From NCBI GenBank assembly GCA_016709575.1, contig JADJMM010000009.1, positions 186,001 through 250,000 of the forward strand: a DNA stretch of 64,000 bases, read 5' to 3'. Below the pieces are notes generated by a model. That model did no database searches. It had not been told where the DNA came from and worked only from the letters and a program-made list of their open reading frames with translations. Positions 25,945 through 35,529 of the stretch are shown here, piece after piece. The position numbers and the translations under genes were made by a program. Numbering within the stretch: the stretch's first letter is position 1; the number at the start of each line of letters is the position of its first letter. Source of the DNA: Sphingobacteriaceae bacterium. GTDB taxonomy: Bacteria; Bacteroidota; Bacteroidia; B-17B0; Aurantibacillaceae.

Positions 25945-27817
25945 CTTTTAAGCCCAAAGGTAGATAAATTTCTGCTTTGGTTCCACCTTCAACATTTGTT
26001 TCAAGTGTAAAACGGGCCTTAGTACCATGTAAATTATTAATAAGGTTCAGTCGGTCGGTTGTTATTTGCATGGCCCTTGAAGTGTGATCTTCCTTTTTTT
26101 CCTTTGTAGTATTTAAGCCAACCCCGTTATCCTTTATTGTTATCACTAATTCATTGTAATGAATATTGAATTCAAGAATAATGTTTCCAATTTGGTTGTT
26201 TTCCAATTTGTTTAAGCCGTGTTCAATAGAATTTTCTATAAACGGTTGAATAATCATGGCTGGAATTAATACAGCATCCTGATCTATATCCGGTGATACT
26301 TTTACTTCAAAAGTGAATTTATTGTTTCGGTTGAGTTTTTGAAGTTCAACGTAATTCATCAAAAAGGAAATTTCGTTTTTTATGGGAATAAGATCAGAAT
26401 ATGTGCTTTCCAAAGTTTCCCTCATAAGTTTGGAAAAAGTGAATAGGTTGGTATAAATCTTCTTCCCATCATTTTCTTTTAAGGCAATGCCTTGTAAAGT
26501 TGTGATGGAGTTAAAGAAAAAGTGTGGATTTATTCTCGACCTGTTTAACCGCTGTTCAGTTTCCAATAAGGCATGTTTTTGTCGAAATGATCTTTGTCTA
26601 AGAAAGAAAATAATAAAGCCAACTAGAACAACAATTAGAAAAATGCTAATTATAAGTATTTTGATTCTTAAACTACTTATTTCTTTTTCTTTGGTTAAAT
26701 CACTTATTACCTTCTCGTTTTCTACTTTATTATATTTCTGTTCTAATTCATTGACCAACGAAAACTGTTCTTTGCTTTTTATACTGTCTTTAGTTTCCGA
26801 ATACTTTTTATAAAATTCTAAAGCATTTGAATAATTTTTTAATTCAAATTCACAATCATAAAGTTTATAATATAATTCCGAAATCGCCATCAAGCTTTTT
26901 TGTTGAATGGCATACCGAAGAGCTGAATCACCGGCTGCTCTGGCCAGGTAAATTTCCCCAAAGCCAAGTAAGCATCACAAATATTAGCATATGCCAGTAA
27001 AAGTATTTTCGGGTATTTTATACTGCCTGGTAATTGAACACAACTATCACCATACGCAAGAGTTGTTTCGTAGTCTTCATACTGGTAATAACAACTTCCC
27101 AAACCTTGATAGGCTTTTAACAAAGCATAGGTATTCTTTTCTTTTCTAGCTTCGCTCGCTAGTTTAATTGATAGGCTTTTGCGCTATCGAGCATAGCCTT
27201 GTTTTCGGTTGATTGATATAATTTTCCGTAAAAGGAAAATAAATTTCCTATTAAGAGAATTTCAAGCCGTTTGTTTTTTTTTAATTCTGCTTAAAAACAA
27301 GGCCTGTTGAGCGTAGGCAACGGCTTTGTCAAATTGATATAGGTTGGCAAAGACAGTACTAACGCCATTGAGAGATTTCATTTGTAATAAGGTGTCAGAA
27401 AGTTCTTTGCTTTTTTCCAAGGCTTGCAAAAAATAATAAGATGAGCTATCATGAGATTGCAAATTGTAGTAATAACTTCCTTTTAATAGAAAAGCTCACA
27501 TTTTACTTTTTACTGAAATTTTCCTTAAGACTCTTATCTAATTCTTGAAGGAAAATAAGTGAAGAGTCTTCATTCTTCTTATCAAGACTTAATAGTATTT
27601 TGTAAATCAAATACTCTTGAAAACAAATGCCTTTATCTCGAGGAAATTTACTAAGAAAGAATGTAGCAGAATCGAGATCTTTATTGTAGAAATTTCTGTC
27701 GATGTGATTCTTAAGAATTAAAGCCTCGCTGCAAGTTTGACCCGATACGTTTAAATTAACTCCAATTAAGACAGCAACAATTAGAATATTTATCTTTAAG
27801 AGAAATTTTAAAATCAT
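25925..27817 (-). pseudogene. TPR-containing LytS-type sensor histidine kinase, several frameshifts
   Basis: One 630-aa kinase in pieces from ATG 27817. It has a signal peptide, TPR-like repeats in the periplasm (AFANLYQFDKAVAYAQQAL, KAYQGLGSCYYQYEDYETTL), a transmembrane helix (ILIISIFLIVVLVGFIIFF), a coiled coil, the phospho-acceptor RINPHFFFNSITTL and the ATPase motifs IIQPFIENSIEHG and DNGVGLN. Frames change near 27500, 27275 (A-run), 27190 and 26935 (a G-run, where one extra G gives LGEIYLARAAGDS). The last 322 codons are intact. The four breaks in one gene are more than elsewhere, so real decay is possible, but each is a single base. Confidence 0.75.
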
Positions 27818-28002
27818 GTCGCTGTAAAATATACTTTAATGGTTAAAGTTAAATGTTTTTCTTGTTTCCTGCTCTTTTCTGATCAATAAGAAACTGACAT
27901 TGAAGAAACAAAGCTTGAAAACCATCAGATAATTTGAAGAAAAGATTCTATCAAAAGCCTTCCATTAGCCCCTAAGTATAGAAAGAAAAATATTTATAAG
28001 AA

Positions 28003-28353
28003 CTATTCGAAGCTCACAGTATATACATCAGAATTATTTCTCACAATCCCTTGCACTTCAAATCCTCCTTCTTGCGGAATTATTTCCTGCAAATCAAACA
28101 CAGCGCATTCTTTACTTAAACCTTCAAAAATTAAAGTGAAACCTTTACCATCATTGTAAGTCCATTGCGGCGCGAAAGAAATATTAAAAGCTGTAATTAG
28201 TTTTGCTCTTTTACCGGTACCGCGTTCAATTAAAAACGTACTTGGCCAAATACGATAAGCATACGTTTCTCCGCAAGTACAATGAACTATGGTTTGTCGC
28301 TCTGCGCTTAAGAGCGTTTCAGTTTTTTCGGCGACTTCAGTTTTGGTTTTCAT
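28003..28353 (-). CDS. Cytoplasmic protein, function unknown
   Basis: A 116-aa protein from ATG 28353, without signal or membrane segments. A HCTCGETYAYRIWPSTFLIE segment holds two cysteines and an aromatic cluster, followed by beta-rich sequence (FNISFAPQWTYNDGKGFTL). I recognise a type that recurs without function in Bacteroidota but cannot name the family. It is a single intact frame with its own flanking gaps. A zinc- or nucleotide-binding role cannot be shown. Confidence 0.55.
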   Translation of the reverse strand: MKTKTEVAEKTETLLSAERQTIVHCTCGETYAYRIWPSTFLIERGTGKRAKLITAFNISFAPQWTYNDGKGFTLIFEGLSKECAVFDLQEIIPQEGGFEVQGIVRNNSDVYTVSFE

Positions 28354-28527
28354 TTGCGATGTAAAGATACATTTATTCTTTTTTCAAACACCCATTATCA
28401 AATTGTGAATCGCCAAATTGTCTACCACAAATTCATAAAACCCTACCACTTATTAAAAACACTTAACGTAAAAATTTTCTTAGCGTATGAATAAATAAGA
28501 CAATACTAACCATTAAAAATATATTTT

Positions 28528-29384
28528 ATGAGACCAATTCTATCCCATCGGTTACGTGCACGGGAGGTGCTGTACCTTAAACTTTTTTACAAATCAATTT
28601 TAATTTTATTGTTGACACTCTGTGCTTCATTTACAGCAAAGGCTGACTCTACTCTGGTACAATTATCGGTTATCGACAATGAAAACAATGAAACAATTCC
28701 TTTTTGCTAATGTAGTGGTATACCAGAATGGAGTGCAGGTGGCAGTAGCTACAACCGACATGGAAGGAAGATGTGCATTTAAAAATTTAGTGCCGGGGAA
28801 ATACGATTTTAAAGCAATTTATATAGGATACATGGCACAGGAAATAAAAAGAGTGGATGTGTTTGCCGAAAAAACAACTTGGCTGAATATTAAATTGAAA
28901 GGGGGAAACTTTACAATGACTTGTTGCTGCTCTTGCTTTTGTTACGACGACAGAACAGAAAACTGGTGGCCAAAATTATGGACGCCTTACCGCGAAGCTT
29001 ACAAAGCCTGGAAGGAAAAAAAGGAAAAGAAACAAGCCCCTCGCGGCAAAACAACCGAGGAAAGAAATTAAATTAAGTGAAGAGTCCGATGAACATGGAA
29101 TTGCTGACTCCATTGAAATCGCAAGAATCGCATTAGTTGAAGAAGTGTTTAAGGAAGTAAATGTTTATCCTAATCCTACCTCTGATATTTTACATATTGA
29201 CTCTTCTCAGCCTTTGCATAATATTACTTTAAGAAACGGAGAAGGAAAAATAGTGAAAGAAGAATTAATGCAAAGCAATGTTGCCAATATTAATCTCAGT
29301 GGTTTTTCTTCGGGAGTTTATTACCTGAATTATGTTGTGAATGGAAAAAGTGAAACGAAAAAGGTGGCGAAAGTCAGTAGATAG
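28528..29384 (+). pseudogene. Secreted carboxypeptidase-regulatory-like protein with Cys cluster and T9SS sorting domain, two frameshifts
   Basis: A 285-aa secreted protein: signal-like hydrophobic segment (SILILLLTLCASFTAKAD, about 24-41), a CarboxypepD_reg-like beta domain (VVVYQNGVQVAVATTDMEG, GKYDFKAIYIGYMAQEI), a TMTCCCSCFCYDD cluster, a Lys-rich helix and a T9SS sorting domain (VNVYPNPTSDILHID). The first break is CCTTTTTGC at 28701-28705, where four T would give ETIPFANVVVY; the second is near 29055, where GAGAAA instead of GAGGAAA restores KEIKLSEESDEHG. With both corrected one frame runs to 29384. Five cysteines in ten residues suggest metal binding or disulfides, an inference. Confidence 0.7.
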
Positions 29385-29395
29385 AATTGAAACAA

Positions 29396-29421
29396 AAAAC
29401 CCCAACATTTGTTGGGGTTTT
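29396..29421. terminator. Hairpin terminator shared by the T9SS gene and tRNA-Cys
   Basis: AAAACCCCAAC and GTTGGGGTTTT form an 11-bp perfect stem with a four-base loop, flanked by A and T runs on each side. It can terminate the rightward gene ending at 29384 and the leftward tRNA. Confidence 0.85.
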
Positions 29422-29425
29422 GATG

Positions 29426-29496
29426 AGGTTCCGAGCGGATTCGAACCGCTGTAGGAGCTTTTGCAGAGCTCAGCCTAGCCACTCGGCCACAGGACC
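29426..29496 (-). tRNA. tRNA-Cys (anticodon GCA)
   Basis: 71 bases read on the minus strand: acceptor arm GGTCCTG / CGGAACC, D-arm with GGCTAGG, anticodon loop CTCTGCAAAAG giving anticodon GCA, T-arm with GGTTCGAATCC, and U73 as discriminator, all typical of tRNA-Cys. CCA is not encoded. Acceptor position 4:69 is a C-A mismatch, which may be a sequence error or a tolerated variant. Confidence 0.9.
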
Positions 29497-29889
29497 ATTT
29501 TGTTTAATTTAGAACGGACAGCAAAAATACTCTTTTTTTGGCATAGTCACCTAAACAAAAACACAGTGAAGCTATACATTAGGTGGTTAGAGTCTATATA
29601 ATAAGCACATAGAATTAATAGTATTAAAATAAAACATAAGAATCAGTAGTATTCCGCTTTTTTGCCTATAAATGTAATTATTTTAACAAAAAATCTATTA
29701 AAAATTGGAGTTTTTGATGGATTATGACTAAAAATTCCACCTCCAATTGTGCTAAACTTTGACGATGTTTTGGACCGTCTAAAAATGGATTAAGCAATTT
29801 TAATATTTTTGCTTTTTTCTAATAATATTAATGATTAATAGCCATATTTTAACAAATAATCTTATGTTTTTGTTACAAATGTGATGTTT
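29497..29889. other. Gene-free AT-rich gap between tRNA-Cys and the ferritin-like gene
   Basis: Holds the tRNA promoter element near 29525. A weak hairpin AAGCAA/TTGCTT (29792-29814) precedes a T6 run on the plus strand and could end leftward or rightward transcripts. Nothing else supported is seen. Confidence 0.5.
29522..29529 (-). promoter_or_regulatory. -7 element upstream of tRNA-Cys
   Basis: TATTTTTG on the minus strand matches TAnnTTTG exactly and is 25 bases upstream of the tRNA 5' end. The -33 TTTG is imperfect. Confidence 0.4.
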
Positions 29890-30647
29890 TTAAACCTTTA
29901 ACAGGGTGTAAAAAGGCTCTTTTTGCTCATGAAGTCCGTGTAAAAACTGCAAACTCTTTAAAAACTTATAATACATGTTACGCATAAACTCTGGTTTGCT
30001 TACACCCCCCTTAATAAAAGCCTTTTTGTGTCCAAACCAAACGGCATGAATGGTTCCAAAAAACAAAATGGCATATAAGCCTAGCGAAATGGCTTTGTTG
30101 TAAAAACTTTTCTGCTGAAAAATTAAATACATCCGCTCGTTCTGAAATTTTATGTGATGCGCTTCGTCTTGTAAAATATCGCTGCAAATTTCTTTTAGTA
30201 ATTTATTTTCACTGCCGTTTTTTAAAGCTTCGTAAAATACTTGAGCAGCACTCTCTACAATAATAACGGTGATAGTCCACAGTTCCATACTTGTATTAAA
30301 GTAGCGTAGTTTTCTAAACAATGTATCACCCCAATCTTTTTTACTGCGCTGTTCTCCTAACAAATCAATATAGCGCCCTAAATTGGCTCCGTGTTTTTGT
30401 TCTTCTTTAATAAATAGTTTTATGGCGTCAACATAATAAGGGTCGTTTATTTTGGCGGCGTATTTAGTGGCAGCTGCCAGTAGATGTTTACCATCGCTTG
30501 TTTCGCCCAACTGCCAGGCTTTGATAGAATAGAGCAGGGCTTGTTTTTCATTCTCTCACTAAGCTTTGCTTCCTGATTCCAGTTAATGCGTTGCTTGGTT
30601 AGATTGTGTCGGAAATGATTTTGCCAGAATAATGAATTATGAAGCAT
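29890..30647 (-). pseudogene. Di-iron ferritin-like (COQ7/rubrerythrin-type) protein, one frameshift
   Basis: A 252-aa protein with ferritin-like helices: FIKEEQKHGANLGRY and DILQDEAHHIKFQNER carry two E-x-x-H pairs for a di-iron site, and ELWTITVIIVESAAQVFYE supplies the matching helix between them. A C-terminal pair of hydrophobic segments (ISLGLYAILFFGTIHAV) suggests membrane attachment. The N-terminal part from 30647 is in another frame; dropping one base near 30555 gives ENEKQALLYSIKAWQLGETS. Members of this group oxidise or hydroxylate lipids or store iron; the substrate here is unknown. Confidence 0.68.
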
Positions 30648-30720
30648 GAGTTTTGTTTTTATTAAATACGTTACCTTGTATGTAATTATTTTATCTTTAA
30701 CCTAATTTAACCAATTGTAA

Positions 30721-31863
30721 ATGCAAATACAAAGTAAACTCCCCAACATAGGCACCACCATTTTTACGGTGATGAGTGGCTTGGCGCGCGAACATAATGC
30801 CATTAATTTATCGCAGGGCTTTCCTGATTTTTCTTGTAATCCGCTATTATTGGAACTGGCGCAAAAACACATGAACGCAGGGTTTAATCAGTACGCCCCC
30901 ATGCAAGGCATCATACAATTACGCGAACGTATTGCTGAAATAATTAAAACTTGTTATAACGCAAACTATAATCCCGATACAGAAATAACAATTACCGCAG
31001 GCGCAACGCAGGGAATTTATACAGCTATTGCTGCGTTTATTAATAAAGGAGATGAAGTAATTATTTTTGAACCCGCTTACGATTGTTATGTTCCCGCTAT
31101 AGAAGTGCATGGTGGAGTAGCAGTGCCTTTGCAATTAACATACCCTGATTTTACTATTAATTGGGAAGAGGTAAAACAAAAAGTAAATGCAAAAACAAAA
31201 ATGATAATTATTAATACCCCGCATAACCCAAGCGGAACAGTATTAAACGAGAATGATTTAAAAGAATTGCAAAACATTGTTGCCGGAAAAAATATTATTG
31301 TGTTGAGTGATGAAGTGTATGAACACATGGCCTTCGATAACAAGCCTCACCAAAGTGTAGCGCGTTACGAACAACTCCGCGCGCAATCCTTTATTATTTC
31401 TTCCTTCGGAAAAACAGTTCACACTACAGGATGGAAAATCGGTTATGTAGCCGCGCCAAAAGAATTAATGAATGAATTCAGAAAGGTGCATCAGTTTTTA
31501 GTCTTTGCAGTGAATCACCCTTTTCAATTAGCACTCGCTGATTTTTTAGCAGACTCCAAAAATTATCTCGACTTAAAAAATTTCTATCAACAAAAAAGAG
31601 ATTACTTTCAAAAATTAATTTCTCCTTCACGTTTTGTTATTGAGCCCTGCACCGGAACGTATTTTCAATTATTGAATTATAAAAAAATCTCAGAAGAAAA
31701 AGATACGGACTTTGCGATTCGTTTAACGAAAGAAAAAAAATTGGCGAGTGTTCCTCTTTCTGTTTTTTATAGCAAACAAACCGATAATAAATTATTGCGT
31801 TTTTGTTTTGCTAAAAAGGATGAGACTTTACAACAGGCGGCTGAAATAATTAATTCGCTTTAG
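30721..31863 (+). CDS. Methionine/aromatic aminotransferase (YbdL-like, class I)
   Basis: A 380-aa fold-type I PLP aminotransferase. NLSQGFPDFSCNP near residue 30, TAGATQGIYTAI, the INTPHNPSGTVL motif near 160 (PLP Asn) and SSFGKTVHTTGWKIGY near 235 with the Schiff-base Lys are all present. The opening NIGTTIFTVMSGLA and the closing LRFCFAKKDETL match YbdL-type enzymes, which transaminate methionine and aromatic amino acids; substrate is by family. The end overlaps the convergent amidohydrolase by 14 bases. Start ATG at 30721. Confidence 0.9.
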   Translation: MQIQSKLPNIGTTIFTVMSGLAREHNAINLSQGFPDFSCNPLLLELAQKHMNAGFNQYAPMQGIIQLRERIAEIIKTCYNANYNPDTEITITAGATQGIYTAIAAFINKGDEVIIFEPAYDCYVPAIEVHGGVAVPLQLTYPDFTINWEEVKQKVNAKTKMIIINTPHNPSGTVLNENDLKELQNIVAGKNIIVLSDEVYEHMAFDNKPHQSVARYEQLRAQSFIISSFGKTVHTTGWKIGYVAAPKELMNEFRKVHQFLVFAVNHPFQLALADFLADSKNYLDLKNFYQQKRDYFQKLISPSRFVIEPCTGTYFQLLNYKKISEEKDTDFAIRLTKEKKLASVPLSVFYSKQTDNKLLRFCFAKKDETLQQAAEIINSL

Positions 31864-33127
31864 ATAATAAACTTTTTTGCGAATAGTATTTTCCGTTCAA
31901 AACAGTTCCTTCAACTTTAGAAACATTTTCTATATTCTCCAATGGATTAGCATTCAGTAAAAGTAAATTAGCTTTCTTTCCGGCTTCTACCGACCCCCAA
32001 ACGTTATCTTCTTTTAAATAAATGGCCGCATTTAATGTGGATGCTTTTAATATCTGATAATTACTTAATCCGGCGAGCTTGTATAACTTCATTTCTTCAA
32101 CCATTGCAAAACCGGGAACATTAAACATTCCGTCATCCGGACTCAACAGCATAAGCACTCCTTCATCGGTCATTTTTTTGAAAACACGGTTGAAGTCGGA
32201 AAATTGTTTTTTATATACTTGTACATATTTAGAATCGAAATCACCTTTTAATTGTTCTTTTGTTTTGAGAAGAACTTCTTCGTAATCCTTCATCCACTCA
32301 TCGCCTGCTTTTTTAGAAACGAAATTCATGCCGCAGCGCGCTACTAATTGATCTGTACTAAATCCAAAACCATACACATAATAAAACGAAAGAGTGGGGC
32401 AGAGAGCTGTGTTTTTTTGTTTTAGAATTTCAATATTCTTTTTGAGATTAACAGAATCTTTCATATACATACCTAGTATAGGCTGATAATGCTCAATGGA
32501 TGTAAATCCGGCTTCTACCGACCGCATCAGACTACGGTTATAAGCATGTCCTGCAATAGATATATTATTTTTCTTGCAACTTTCTGTCAGATAATTAAGA
32601 TTAGTTTCGTTGATTCCGCCAAGATATTTTATGAAGTTGTATTTTTTGTTTTTCGCATGCATAACCATTTTCTCAATGCTGTCTTTTGTTAGTAAACTAT
32701 CACTTGTTGGAAAAACACAGGACACGTAAATATTTGGGGCTATCTTCTTTTGTGATAAAATACTGTCGCGCAATGCTAATTGATATGCCTCACCCCGCAT
32801 ACTCCGGATGCTGGTAACGCCCGCTGCTAAATTAAGCTTAAGGTATTCCTGTAATTGAATTGAACTTTTCTCATCCGGAAAGTGGGCATGCATATCGGCT
32901 AAACCCGGCATTATATATTTTCCCTTACAATCAATTACAGTATAATTTTTGGCATAAGGCTGGGAGCCCGCAGGCTTTATTTTTTCAATAACACCGCCTT
33001 TTATAAAAACATCGTAACCAGCGAGAACAGTATTTGAATGTATGGGGACAATATTTACCCCTTGTAGAACTAAATGTTGCGAGAACCCGATTTGAACAAT
33101 TAACAAAAAAAGTAGAGACAAACGCAT
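31850..33127 (-). CDS. Exported amidohydrolase (metal-dependent)
   Basis: A 425-aa amidohydrolase-superfamily enzyme with signal peptide (1-16, ending GFSQH). The HxH metal motif DMHAHF is near residue 80, GHAYNRS and SIEHY supply further His residues near 193 and 210, and a metal Asp lies in LSPDDGM near 330. The late TLNAAIYLKEDNVWGSVEAG and GKKANLLLLNANPL match the imidazolonepropionase-like/secreted group. The middle segment (residues about 100-180) is divergent. Substrate unknown; hydrolysis of a cyclic amide or peptide is expected. A carbamylated Lys may be KYLGGIN near 165. Confidence 0.85.
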   Translation of the reverse strand: MRLSLLFLLIVQIGFSQHLVLQGVNIVPIHSNTVLAGYDVFIKGGVIEKIKPAGSQPYAKNYTVIDCKGKYIMPGLADMHAHFPDEKSSIQLQEYLKLNLAAGVTSIRSMRGEAYQLALRDSILSQKKIAPNIYVSCVFPTSDSLLTKDSIEKMVMHAKNKKYNFIKYLGGINETNLNYLTESCKKNNISIAGHAYNRSLMRSVEAGFTSIEHYQPILGMYMKDSVNLKKNIEILKQKNTALCPTLSFYYVYGFGFSTDQLVARCGMNFVSKKAGDEWMKDYEEVLLKTKEQLKGDFDSKYVQVYKKQFSDFNRVFKKMTDEGVLMLLSPDDGMFNVPGFAMVEEMKLYKLAGLSNYQILKASTLNAAIYLKEDNVWGSVEAGKKANLLLLNANPLENIENVSKVEGTVLNGKYYSQKSLLSKAN

Positions 33128-33274
33128 AGTATATTTTTTATAAAGGTAGACTAAGCTTTCTTGAAAAAAATAGCATTAAGATATATTAACAGAATTTTTG
33201 CAATACGAATTTCCTGTATTCTCCAATAAGGGCACTCCCTATGTTAAACCAAATTTTATTTGTAGATTTAACTA

Positions 33275-33931
33275 ATGAAAAAACTGGTTTTTCTACTCTT
33301 CATTTCAATATTGAAATTAGGCGCGCAAGATACCATTCGTTTTACCGATGGTAGGGCAATGCCTGCTAAAGTGAACGAAATTACAGAAGCAGAAATTAAG
33401 TATAACCGCTGGGATAATATTACCGGTCCTGTTTATGTTGTGCCCATCAACGAAGTGCGATACATCCGCTACGTAAATGGTATGAAGGATACATTTGCTG
33501 TTGTAAAACCAAAAGTAAATGAACCTGTAATAGAAACCCCGGCTTATGTTGATTTTGTTCCGAAAGATGCGGGAGTTCAAAAAATTCAGATTGTAGGAAA
33601 GCAAAAATTATTTTATGACCACCGAAAGTTAAGTGATAATGCTTTGTTTGGTGTCGTAAAAAAACACCCTGATCAAGGTATTCAGAATTTAATGATTAAT
33701 GAATTTAGCAAAGTAAGTACGTATAAGCATAACCGTAATATCGGTTTTATAATGATGTATGGCGGGATTATTGGCGCAACAATTATTTCTGCCGCGGTTT
33801 CTACGGGAAATGGTGGTGTTTTTTTAATAAGTTCTGCTGTTGGTATTACAGGATCAATTATTGCTACAGTAAACAAAAATAAACGTTATGCTACCCGTTT
33901 AAAAATTGCTAAAATGTATAATGGCAATTAA
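33275..33931 (+). CDS. Exported membrane protein, first of a tandem triplicate, function unknown
   Basis: A 218-aa protein with a signal peptide (1-17, ending LGAQD) and an N-terminal beta domain RFTDGRAMPAKVNEITEAEI..YNRWDNITGPVY, plus a KQKLFYDHRKLSD region, two hydrophobic helices rich in glycine (IGFIMMYGGIIGATIISA, FLISSAVGITGSIIATV) and a basic end. The two following genes repeat the same plan. Proteins with this opening recur in Bacteroidota; no function is known to me. ATG at 33275. Confidence 0.7.
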   Translation: MKKLVFLLFISILKLGAQDTIRFTDGRAMPAKVNEITEAEIKYNRWDNITGPVYVVPINEVRYIRYVNGMKDTFAVVKPKVNEPVIETPAYVDFVPKDAGVQKIQIVGKQKLFYDHRKLSDNALFGVVKKHPDQGIQNLMINEFSKVSTYKHNRNIGFIMMYGGIIGATIISAAVSTGNGGVFLISSAVGITGSIIATVNKNKRYATRLKIAKMYNGN

Positions 33932-33951
33932 GTCTGCTTAAATTATTAGTG

Positions 33952-34617
33952 ATGAAAAAATTAGTTTTAGTGCTTTTGGTAATGGTGAATTGCGCTATAG
34001 CGCAGGACACGATTCATTTCCGTAGTGGCGATGTACAAGCTGTAAAGGTAAATGAAGTGGGCTTAACCGAAATCAATTATAACCGCTTCGATAATTTGCA
34101 AGGACCAAAATATGTGGTGGAGAAAAATGATGTTAGCTTGATTAAATATTCAGGCGGACATGTTGATTCGTTTAAAGTGGTTGTGTCTGAAAAAAAGATT
34201 ATAAAACCTTCTTCGCAGGCAATTGTTCAAAGTGGGGAGCAAAAAATAATAATCAGGGGAAGCAAATTGCTGTACAACAATCGAGGGCTTGGCGAAACGC
34301 GTTTAGGAATATTAGTGAAAACACATCCTGATAATGCAAAAAGAAATGCAATGATGAGACCCTTAATGGAAATGAAGCAACATAGAACAAAACAGTATGT
34401 GTTTGGTTATGTAGGCTTAGGACTTACTGTGGTAGCAGCATATATGGGCGCATTAAGTGGATTAGTTGCAATCTCAGGCGAAGATGTTCCCCCGCCAATT
34501 TTTGGTACTGCTATTGTAGGAGGAGCCATTGGTATTACGGGTATTGTAATGTCTTCAATTCAAAAAAAGAAAAGAAATCAGAAAAAGATGGAAGTTGTGA
34601 GTATTTATAATAATTAA
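33952..34617 (+). CDS. Exported membrane protein, second of a tandem triplicate
   Basis: Same plan as its neighbours: signal peptide ending AIAQD, opening TIHFRSGDVQAVKVNEVGLTEINYNRFDN, a KLLYNNRGLGE segment, KTHPDNAKRN and two Gly-rich hydrophobic helices (YVFGYVGLGLTVVAAYMG, AIVGGAIGITGIVMSSI), ending KMEVVSIYNN. Start is the ATG at 33952, three bases inside a GTG-initiated frame. It lies 20 bases after the first copy, so one transcript is likely. Confidence 0.7.
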   Translation: MKKLVLVLLVMVNCAIAQDTIHFRSGDVQAVKVNEVGLTEINYNRFDNLQGPKYVVEKNDVSLIKYSGGHVDSFKVVVSEKKIIKPSSQAIVQSGEQKIIIRGSKLLYNNRGLGETRLGILVKTHPDNAKRNAMMRPLMEMKQHRTKQYVFGYVGLGLTVVAAYMGALSGLVAISGEDVPPPIFGTAIVGGAIGITGIVMSSIQKKKRNQKKMEVVSIYNN

Positions 34618-34625
34618 ATTTCAAG

Positions 34626-35291
34626 ATGAAAAAGACACTTTTACTTTTTTTGTGCGTTTGTTTTAGCAATATGTTTTCACAAGACACTTTGGTTCATAAA
34701 AGTGGTGAAAGGCAAGCTGTGAAAGTAACCGAAGTAGGAGTTAATGATATTAAATATCATCGTTATGATAATTTAACCGGACCGCAATATATTATCAACA
34801 AACAAGACGTTCGTTTTATCAGATATGCAAATGGCACAGTGGATACAATTGTTAAGTATGCTGAAATAAAACCTCAGGTAATTAGTCCTAGCGTAGAATT
34901 CCAAGTTATGAGCAGCAAATCAAAAAGCTCATTAATGTACAATAACATTAGCGATAGAGATTTGTTATACACTATTCAGACCTTGCCTTTATCCGATTCG
35001 AAAAATAAAATGCTAAAAGAGTATTCGAAAATGATGGACTACAAAAGAACCCAATATTTAGCTAATGGTCTGGGTTTTGGAATCGGTTTTGCGGTGCCTG
35101 TTGTAGTAACCTACCTTACTTTATCAGACTACAATTATTTTAGCAGTCAAGATGGTGCTGCTGTAATTGTTGGAGGCGCTTTAGTGGGAGCTGCAATAAG
35201 AATTACAGGTCAGGTTCTAACAAAAATGAATAAGAATAAACGATTGAATGCAAAGCGAAATGTGATAATGCTTTATGATAATCTGAACTGA
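34626..35291 (+). CDS. Exported membrane protein, third of a tandem triplicate
   Basis: A third copy: signal peptide ending MFSQD, opening TLVHKSGERQAVKVTEVG..DIKYHRYDNLTGPQY, SLMYNNISDRDL, PLSDSKNKM, then two helices (LANGLGFGIGFAVPVVVTYL, GAAVIVGGALVGAAIRITGQV) and an end MLYDNLN. It starts eight bases after the second gene. Pairwise the three share the N-terminal region most strongly, so they arose by repeated duplication and have since diverged in the C-terminal half. Confidence 0.7.
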   Translation: MKKTLLLFLCVCFSNMFSQDTLVHKSGERQAVKVTEVGVNDIKYHRYDNLTGPQYIINKQDVRFIRYANGTVDTIVKYAEIKPQVISPSVEFQVMSSKSKSSLMYNNISDRDLLYTIQTLPLSDSKNKMLKEYSKMMDYKRTQYLANGLGFGIGFAVPVVVTYLTLSDYNYFSSQDGAAVIVGGALVGAAIRITGQVLTKMNKNKRLNAKRNVIMLYDNLN

Positions 35292-35292
35292 T

Positions 35293-35475
35293 TTATTTTC
35301 TGCCCGGACACTTTTTACAGCGGTCGCCTTTTTTAAATTCTTTACAACACTTTTTATGCTTTTTGCAAGTTTCCACGAAAGGAGTCATGGGATTATTTAA
35401 AATCCATTTTTTGTTTGTATTGCAGAATTCGATTAACACAGTACAAATATCAAAATTCAAATCCCTGACTGCCAT
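35293..35475 (-). CDS. Small Cys/Lys-rich protein
   Basis: A 60-aa protein from ATG 35475 with a helical N-terminus (RDLNFDICTVLIEFCNTNKK) and a basic C-terminus carrying CKKHKKCCKEFKKGDRCKKCPG, five cysteines in 21 residues, suggestive of metal binding. Frames with this kind of tail recur in Bacteroidota, from general knowledge. It converges on the triplicate gene with one base between the stops. Function unknown. Confidence 0.6.
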   Translation of the reverse strand: MAVRDLNFDICTVLIEFCNTNKKWILNNPMTPFVETCKKHKKCCKEFKKGDRCKKCPGRK

Positions 35476-35529
35476 ACCTTAAATAGGGTAATTTGGATAA
35501 AGCCCTAATAAACCCGAAATTTGTACTAA

